Shown piece after piece: positions 5,380 to 9,482 of a DNA stretch of 9,482 bases. Below the pieces are notes generated by a model. It was not told where the DNA came from, did no database searches, and was given only the letters and a program-made list of their open reading frames with translations. The translations under genes were made by a program, and so were the position numbers. This DNA is from DSXH01 sp964532065 (GTDB lineage Bacteria; Bacteroidota; Ignavibacteria; Ignavibacteriales; Melioribacteraceae), in the NCBI GenBank assembly GCA_964532065.1, contig CAZHHG010000094.1, positions 1 to 9,482 of the forward strand, written 5' to 3'. Every line of letters begins with the position of its first letter. Within the stretch, counting starts at the first letter, position 1.

Positions 5380-7725
5380 ATGATATTAACGGAAACACTT
5401 GAAAAACTTGAGTTCAGCAAAGTAACAGGTTATATCACTAAGTACTGTATAACCGAAAACGGTAAAGAAAAGATCAGCCTTCTTCGTCCCTATGGTGAAA
5501 TTAGTGATGCTTTAAGGGACGGAAAACGGGTAAATGAGGCAAAAGAAATCCTGATAAAAAATGAAATTCCTCCTATCGATTACCTGCCTGATCTAAATGA
5601 AACACTTTCACGCTCCCGGATTGAAGGAACAGTCCTAACCGCCCGGAATATACTGGAAGTTTTAAAGCTTGCCGAATCCTCACGTAAAATCTTTCAGTAT
5701 CTTAAATCTCACGGCAGTGAAGTAGAACTTCTTTCAGAGCTTAGAGAGTCACTCTTCGTTGATAAAGTATTCGAGCATCAGATATCAAAAGTATTTACTG
5801 AAAGCGGAGAAATAAAAGATGATGCCTCACCGCGTTTAAAAGAGATCCGTAATGATATACGTGACAAAGAGACCCAGCTCCGGAAAATGGTAAACAGAAT
5901 GCTGAAACAGCTGAGTGACTCCTACCTTGTTCAGGAGGAATATATAACATTAAGAGACGGTAGAATTGTTCTTCCAGTAAAAGCAGAACACAAAAGGCAT
6001 GTGAGAGGATTTGTTCACTCGGAATCGGCGACAGGTCAAACTGTGTATATAGAGCCGGCGGAGACTCTCGAACTGAACAATGAAATTCTTTCTCTAACCT
6101 TTGCAGAGAAGAGGGAAATAGAAAAGATACTTAAAAACCTTACGGTAAAAATAGGCGGTGTTAGCAGTGAACTTAAAACTTCTCTCTCGGCTATATCGGA
6201 ACTCGATTCAATATTTGCGCGTGCAAAGTATTCTCTCGAAATTATCGGTTCTATACCGACCTTCGATGAAAAACGCGCTGTGGAGTTAATTGAAGCTCGT
6301 CACCCTATCCTTCTAAAGAAGCTCGGTTTCGCGGCAACAATTCCGTTGAATATAAAGATGCAGGATGAATCGGTAATACTTATTACCGGTCCTAACGCTG
6401 GCGGGAAAACTGTAACGCTTAAGACGATGGGCCTTGTAGTACTTCTGGCACAATCGGGCATTCCTGTTCCTATTCATCCCGATTCCAACCTTCATTTTTT
6501 TGATAATGTACTCGTCGATATCGGAGACGCGCAATCGATTGAAGATGATCTTTCGACTTTCAGTTCTCATCTTACTAATATTAAGAACATAATAGATCAG
6601 TGCGGGGGAAAGGTTCTTGTACTTCTTGACGAAGTTGGTACAGGAACAGATCCTACTGAAGGTTCAGCTATTGCAGCCGGGATTCTGGTTACTTTAAGAG
6701 ATAAAGGGGCAAAGGTTCTCGCAACGACTCATCACGGTTCACTGAAGATTGTAGCTAATCAGCTCGATAAATTCCAGAACGCTTCGATGGAATTTGATAC
6801 TGATAATTTGAAACCGACATACAGGTTTAACCAGGGGATACCGGGTTCAAGTTACGCGTTCGAAGTTGCCGGAAGAATCGGGTTTGATGATAATTTTATT
6901 GATCTGTCTAAAACGTATCTTGATAAGGATAAGTCTAAGATCGAGGATTTTCTTGCCAATCTGGAAATTAAGTCCAAGGACCTTAGAGATCAGCTAAAAC
7001 GACTTGAAATTGAGAATTCGCGATTGAAAGGTCTGGCGAATCTTTATCAGGATAAAGTTGACAAACTCGAAAAGCAGAAGAAGGAAATATTACAGGAAAC
7101 CAGAGAGAAGGCAGAGATCTATCTTAAGGACATTAACAAAAAAATTGAAAGCGCAGTAAAAAACATCCGCGAATCGAATGCCCGAAAAGATGTCGTAAAA
7201 AAAGAGAAAGAAACAATTAATACACTTAAATCGGACGCGGAGAAAATATTCAAAAAAGAAAAAGTAGAAAGCATAGGGAAAGTAAAACTTAAAACAGGCG
7301 ACTATGCATTAATAAGAGATACAAATTCAGCCGGTGTGATTGATGAGATTAATGTTGAAAAGGACAAAGCTGTGTTGACAATCGGATCGTTGAAAATAAA
7401 AGCACGGTATTCAGATCTGGTACCTGCTAAAAAGAAAGACTTTGAAGCCGCTAAATATTTCAAACACGACATTATAAGCGATCAGAATTACCGGCTCGAT
7501 ATTAGAGGCAAGCGTATAGACGAGGCCGAACTTGAAATCCTGAAATTTCTCGATGCCGCAAATATGAACGGATACGACCGTGTTGAAATACTTCACGGTA
7601 AAGGGACAGGGGCTTTAAAACAGCTTGTTCAGACGACGTTAAAAAATTATAAATTTGTAAAAAACTTTTATTTTGCTAATATTGAAAGCGGGGGTGACGG
7701 AATTACGATAGTTGAGTTCAAATAA
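5380..7725 (+). CDS. mutS2: MutS2 family DNA/ribosome-associated ATPase with C-terminal Smr domain
   Basis: At 781 residues this is a full-length MutS2. It has no mismatch-recognition domain and begins with the core/lever region (1-about 310, including the ISKVFTESGEIKDDASPRLKEIR block). The ABC-type ATPase follows: Walker A GPNAGGKT (337-344), the signature region IGDAQSIEDDLSTFSSH (381-397), Walker B VLVLLDEVGTGTDPTEG (412-428, Asp417-Glu418) and the switch ATTHH (448-452). A long charged coiled coil covers about 510-635, then a small beta domain (about 640-692), then the Smr nuclease domain with LDIRG (706-710) and HGKGTGAL (739-746). The protein is a cytosolic dimer. MutS2 has been reported to suppress homologous recombination in some bacteria, and in Bacillus it acts on collided ribosomes; which applies here cannot be read from sequence. 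All key motifs are intact. The start lies 8 bp after cvpA and accC follows one base after the stop. Confidence 0.96.
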   Translation: MILTETLEKLEFSKVTGYITKYCITENGKEKISLLRPYGEISDALRDGKRVNEAKEILIKNEIPPIDYLPDLNETLSRSRIEGTVLTARNILEVLKLAESSRKIFQYLKSHGSEVELLSELRESLFVDKVFEHQISKVFTESGEIKDDASPRLKEIRNDIRDKETQLRKMVNRMLKQLSDSYLVQEEYITLRDGRIVLPVKAEHKRHVRGFVHSESATGQTVYIEPAETLELNNEILSLTFAEKREIEKILKNLTVKIGGVSSELKTSLSAISELDSIFARAKYSLEIIGSIPTFDEKRAVELIEARHPILLKKLGFAATIPLNIKMQDESVILITGPNAGGKTVTLKTMGLVVLLAQSGIPVPIHPDSNLHFFDNVLVDIGDAQSIEDDLSTFSSHLTNIKNIIDQCGGKVLVLLDEVGTGTDPTEGSAIAAGILVTLRDKGAKVLATTHHGSLKIVANQLDKFQNASMEFDTDNLKPTYRFNQGIPGSSYAFEVAGRIGFDDNFIDLSKTYLDKDKSKIEDFLANLEIKSKDLRDQLKRLEIENSRLKGLANLYQDKVDKLEKQKKEILQETREKAEIYLKDINKKIESAVKNIRESNARKDVVKKEKETINTLKSDAEKIFKKEKVESIGKVKLKTGDYALIRDTNSAGVIDEINVEKDKAVLTIGSLKIKARYSDLVPAKKKDFEAAKYFKHDIISDQNYRLDIRGKRIDEAELEILKFLDAANMNGYDRVEILHGKGTGALKQLVQTTLKNYKFVKNFYFANIESGGDGITIVEFK

Positions 7726-7726
7726 T

Positions 7727-9223
7727 ATGTTTAAGAAAATCCTGATTGCTAACAGGGGAGAGATCGCGGTAAGAGTTATTAAAGCTTGCCGCGAAATGAA
7801 TATTAATACAGTCGCGATCTACTCCGAAGCCGATAGGAACTCGCTTCATGTAAGAGTTGCCGATGAAGCCCATTTAATCGGACCTCCGCCTGCAAATGAA
7901 TCCTACCTCCACAAGGAAAAGATAATTTCCATCTGCAAAAAATACGGTGTTGATGCTATTCATCCGGGATACGGTTTCCTTTCCGAAAATTCTGAATTTA
8001 TAAAACTGGTTGAGGATGCGGGGCTAACTTTTATTGGTCCCTCTTCCAAATCCGTGGAGATGATGGGGGAAAAGACTTCTGCCCGCCAGCTTATGAAAAT
8101 CCACAATGTGCCTATAGTTCCGGGTACAACCGAACCATTGAAGACTTACAAGGATGGGATTAAAGTAGCACGTGAGATCGGCTATCCTGTAATGCTGAAA
8201 GCGGCTGCCGGGGGCGGCGGCAAAGGTATGAGAAAAGTTTTTAACGATCAGGAATTCGAAGAGTCGTTTAACCGTGCGCAGAACGAATCGCTTAAGGCTT
8301 TCGGCAAATCTGAAATCTATGTTGAAAAACTGATTGTGAATCCCAAGCATATCGAGGTTCAGATATTTGCTGATAAACATGGAAATTATATTCACCTGTT
8401 CGAAAGGGAATGTTCGGTTCAGAGAAGGCATCAGAAAGTAATTGAAGAAGCGCCGTCAATCTTTGTGGATAATTTAACCCGTTCTAAAATAACTGCAGCG
8501 GCGGTGAACGCTGCGAAAGCATGCGGTTATTATAACGCCGGAACAATTGAGTTCCTTATGGATAAGGAGAGGAACTTCTACTTTCTGGAAATGAACACGC
8601 GTCTTCAGGTTGAGCATCCTGTAACAGAAATGATAACCGGAATAGACCTTGTGAAGCTTCAGATAAAAGTAGCTGCCGGGCATAAACTTGAGATTGATCA
8701 GGCAGATCTTAAAATTAACGGACACGCAATTGAATGCCGTGTTTATGCGGAGGATGTTGATAACAATTTTGCACCTTCTACAGGGAGGATTATACATCAT
8801 CGGCTTACATCCGGCCCCGGTACACGCATCGACAGAGGAATCGATTTACAGAGCGATGTTTCTATTTTTTACGACCCGTTACTCTCTAAGGTTACAACAT
8901 GGGGCAGAACAAGAGAGGAAGCAATATCCAGGATGAAAAGAGCACTTAAGGAATATCAGATTAGCGGAGTAATTACGAATATTCCTGCATTCAACTGGGT
9001 ACTTAAACAGCAATCTTTTATTGACGGTACTTTTGATATTAATTTTATTGAAAATGAATTTATGCCTCTGGTTCCTGATAAATGGAAGGAAGATTCCTCA
9101 GGTGAATTTGAGGAAGTCGCTGCTATAATGGCTGCACTATTAAAGAACAAGAGCGCTTCTGTAACCACAAGTAAAAACGAATTGACCTCATCCAATAAAT
9201 GGTCCGGGCAAATTTATGAATGA
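7727..9223 (+). CDS. accC: Acyl-CoA carboxylase, biotin carboxylase subunit
   Basis: The 498-residue enzyme carboxylates biotin on the carrier protein using ATP and bicarbonate, the first half-reaction of acetyl-CoA, propionyl-CoA or related carboxylases. Visible landmarks are the N-terminal FKKILIANRGEIAVRV, HPGYGFLSEN (79-88), the ATP-grasp glycine loop KAAAGGGGKGM (158-168), RRHQKVIEEAP (233-243), and FLEMNTRLQVEHPVTE (286-301) with Glu288, Asn290, Arg292 and Glu296. Arg338 in ECRVYAEDV completes the active site. I place the start at the ATG at 7727, where the family's conserved N-terminus begins; an in-frame TTG at 7712 lies inside mutS2. The protein is about 50 residues longer than E. 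coli AccC, with a polar tail (about 450-498) after the conserved GVITNIPAF region, as in acyl-CoA carboxylase alpha subunits. The carrier gene overlaps its end by 8 bases. Acetyl-CoA specificity is not proven; propionyl-CoA carboxylase or another biotin enzyme is equally possible. Confidence 0.95.
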   Translation: MFKKILIANRGEIAVRVIKACREMNINTVAIYSEADRNSLHVRVADEAHLIGPPPANESYLHKEKIISICKKYGVDAIHPGYGFLSENSEFIKLVEDAGLTFIGPSSKSVEMMGEKTSARQLMKIHNVPIVPGTTEPLKTYKDGIKVAREIGYPVMLKAAAGGGGKGMRKVFNDQEFEESFNRAQNESLKAFGKSEIYVEKLIVNPKHIEVQIFADKHGNYIHLFERECSVQRRHQKVIEEAPSIFVDNLTRSKITAAAVNAAKACGYYNAGTIEFLMDKERNFYFLEMNTRLQVEHPVTEMITGIDLVKLQIKVAAGHKLEIDQADLKINGHAIECRVYAEDVDNNFAPSTGRIIHHRLTSGPGTRIDRGIDLQSDVSIFYDPLLSKVTTWGRTREEAISRMKRALKEYQISGVITNIPAFNWVLKQQSFIDGTFDINFIENEFMPLVPDKWKEDSSGEFEEVAAIMAALLKNKSASVTTSKNELTSSNKWSGQIYE

Positions 9224-9482
9224 ATTTGTGGTAACGCTAAATAACAAAAAGATTATTATTAAAGTCCCGTCCGGAGATAAAATTGAAATTAACGGTAGAG
9301 TCGTATCTGCCGAACTCTCCCAAATAAATAATTGCGCGTTTCTTCTTAAGATTGATGAGAAACCGTATGAGATCGCTTGTACAAAACTTGATGACGGAAG
9401 GTTCGGATTATTACTTGAAGGATGGTACTTCGATACAACAGTAAGGACGAAGCTTCAGGAACAGGCTTCAGAACTGATGCGT
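9216..9482 (+). CDS. Biotin carboxyl carrier protein of acyl-CoA carboxylase (partial, cut by right edge)
   Basis: An open frame of 89 codons starts at the ATG at 9216, inside the end of accC (ATGAATGA, an 8-base overlap in a different frame), and runs off the window without a stop. The residues form short beta strands: NEFVVTLNNKKIIIKV, then FLLKIDEKPYEIACTKLDDGRFGLLLEGWYFDTTVRT, then a helix-like LQEQASELMR. This resembles the segment before the biotinyl domain in acyl-CoA carboxylase alpha subunits and in the small (about 160-residue) FCB carrier proteins, including the repeated 'KPYEI ... GWYFDTTV' pattern. The biotinylated lysine motif (usually AMKM) would lie beyond the edge, so biotin attachment is not seen here. 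The position directly after biotin carboxylase is the main support. The start lacks its own clear ribosome binding site, which fits reinitiation by ribosomes finishing accC. Confidence 0.75.
   Translation, partial: MNEFVVTLNNKKIIIKVPSGDKIEINGRVVSAELSQINNCAFLLKIDEKPYEIACTKLDDGRFGLLLEGWYFDTTVRTKLQEQASELMR

Noticed and set aside
6313..6570. Minus-strand frame inside mutS2, and a similar one at 7411-7596
   Set aside because: Both lie opposite the MutS2 ATPase and Smr regions, with no motif or start signal; shadows.
7712..7726. Longer accC reading frame starting at TTG 7712, adding five residues (MSSNN)
   Set aside because: It overlaps the last codons of mutS2, and the conserved biotin carboxylase N-terminus begins exactly at the ATG at 7727.
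8024..8431. 135-codon open frame on the minus strand inside accC
   Set aside because: It lies opposite a strongly conserved enzyme, and its translation shows no recognisable motif or domain; an antisense shadow.
8474..9195. Three further frames (8474-8800 minus, 8688-8936 plus, 8956-9195 minus) over the end of accC
   Set aside because: All overlap the conserved AccC frame, and their translations look like random composition.
1..9482. Search for tRNA/rRNA genes, CRISPR repeats, insertion sequences, phage genes or defence genes
   Set aside because: Nothing seen by eye: genes fill nearly all of the window, the largest gap is 117 bp, and all recognised genes are housekeeping or envelope families.

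Overview
The window reads as an ordinary chromosomal segment of a bacterium, probably in the Bacteroidota/Chlorobiota/Ignavibacteriota (FCB) group. That placement is an inference from gene content and style: fairly AT-rich DNA, mostly weak or absent Shine-Dalgarno sites, an ExbB plus two tandem ExbD proteins (the first with the charged C-terminal insert familiar from FCB ExbDs), and a biotin carboxylase of about 500 residues followed by a separate small biotin carrier gene. No mobile element, phage gene, CRISPR array, tRNA or rRNA is visible, and no gene looks broken apart from the two cut by the window edges.

Layout. (1) Positions 1-705, minus strand: the N-terminal 235 residues of DNA polymerase I (5' nuclease domain), running off the left edge. 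(2) A 79-bp divergent intergenic region, then on the plus strand an exported endonuclease/exonuclease/phosphatase-family protein (785-1822) and, 4 bp later, an atypical short-chain dehydrogenase that resembles dihydropteridine reductase (1827-2519). (3) After a 117-bp gap, an exbB-exbD-exbD operon (2637-4310) that energises outer-membrane transport or envelope integrity. It is closed by a very clear intrinsic terminator (4331-4367). (4) Starting only 9 bp after that terminator, a tightly packed five-gene run: yqeY-like, cvpA-like, mutS2, biotin carboxylase (accC) and a biotin carrier protein cut by the right edge. Neighbours overlap or sit 1-8 bp apart, so it is almost certainly one transcription unit.

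How the genes work together. ExbB and the two ExbDs would form one proton-driven inner-membrane motor; no TonB or TolA partner is present here. AccC and the carrier protein are the biotin carboxylase half of an acyl-CoA carboxylase, and the carboxyltransferase gene would be expected just beyond the right edge. MutS2, CvpA and YqeY have no obvious metabolic link to the carboxylase and appear to be a housekeeping cluster.

I found no convincing new multi-gene system. The points most worth a second look are the terminator that nearly abuts the yqeY start, the dehydrogenase whose usual catalytic Ser position appears to be Ala, and the overlapping split of carboxylase and carrier genes.
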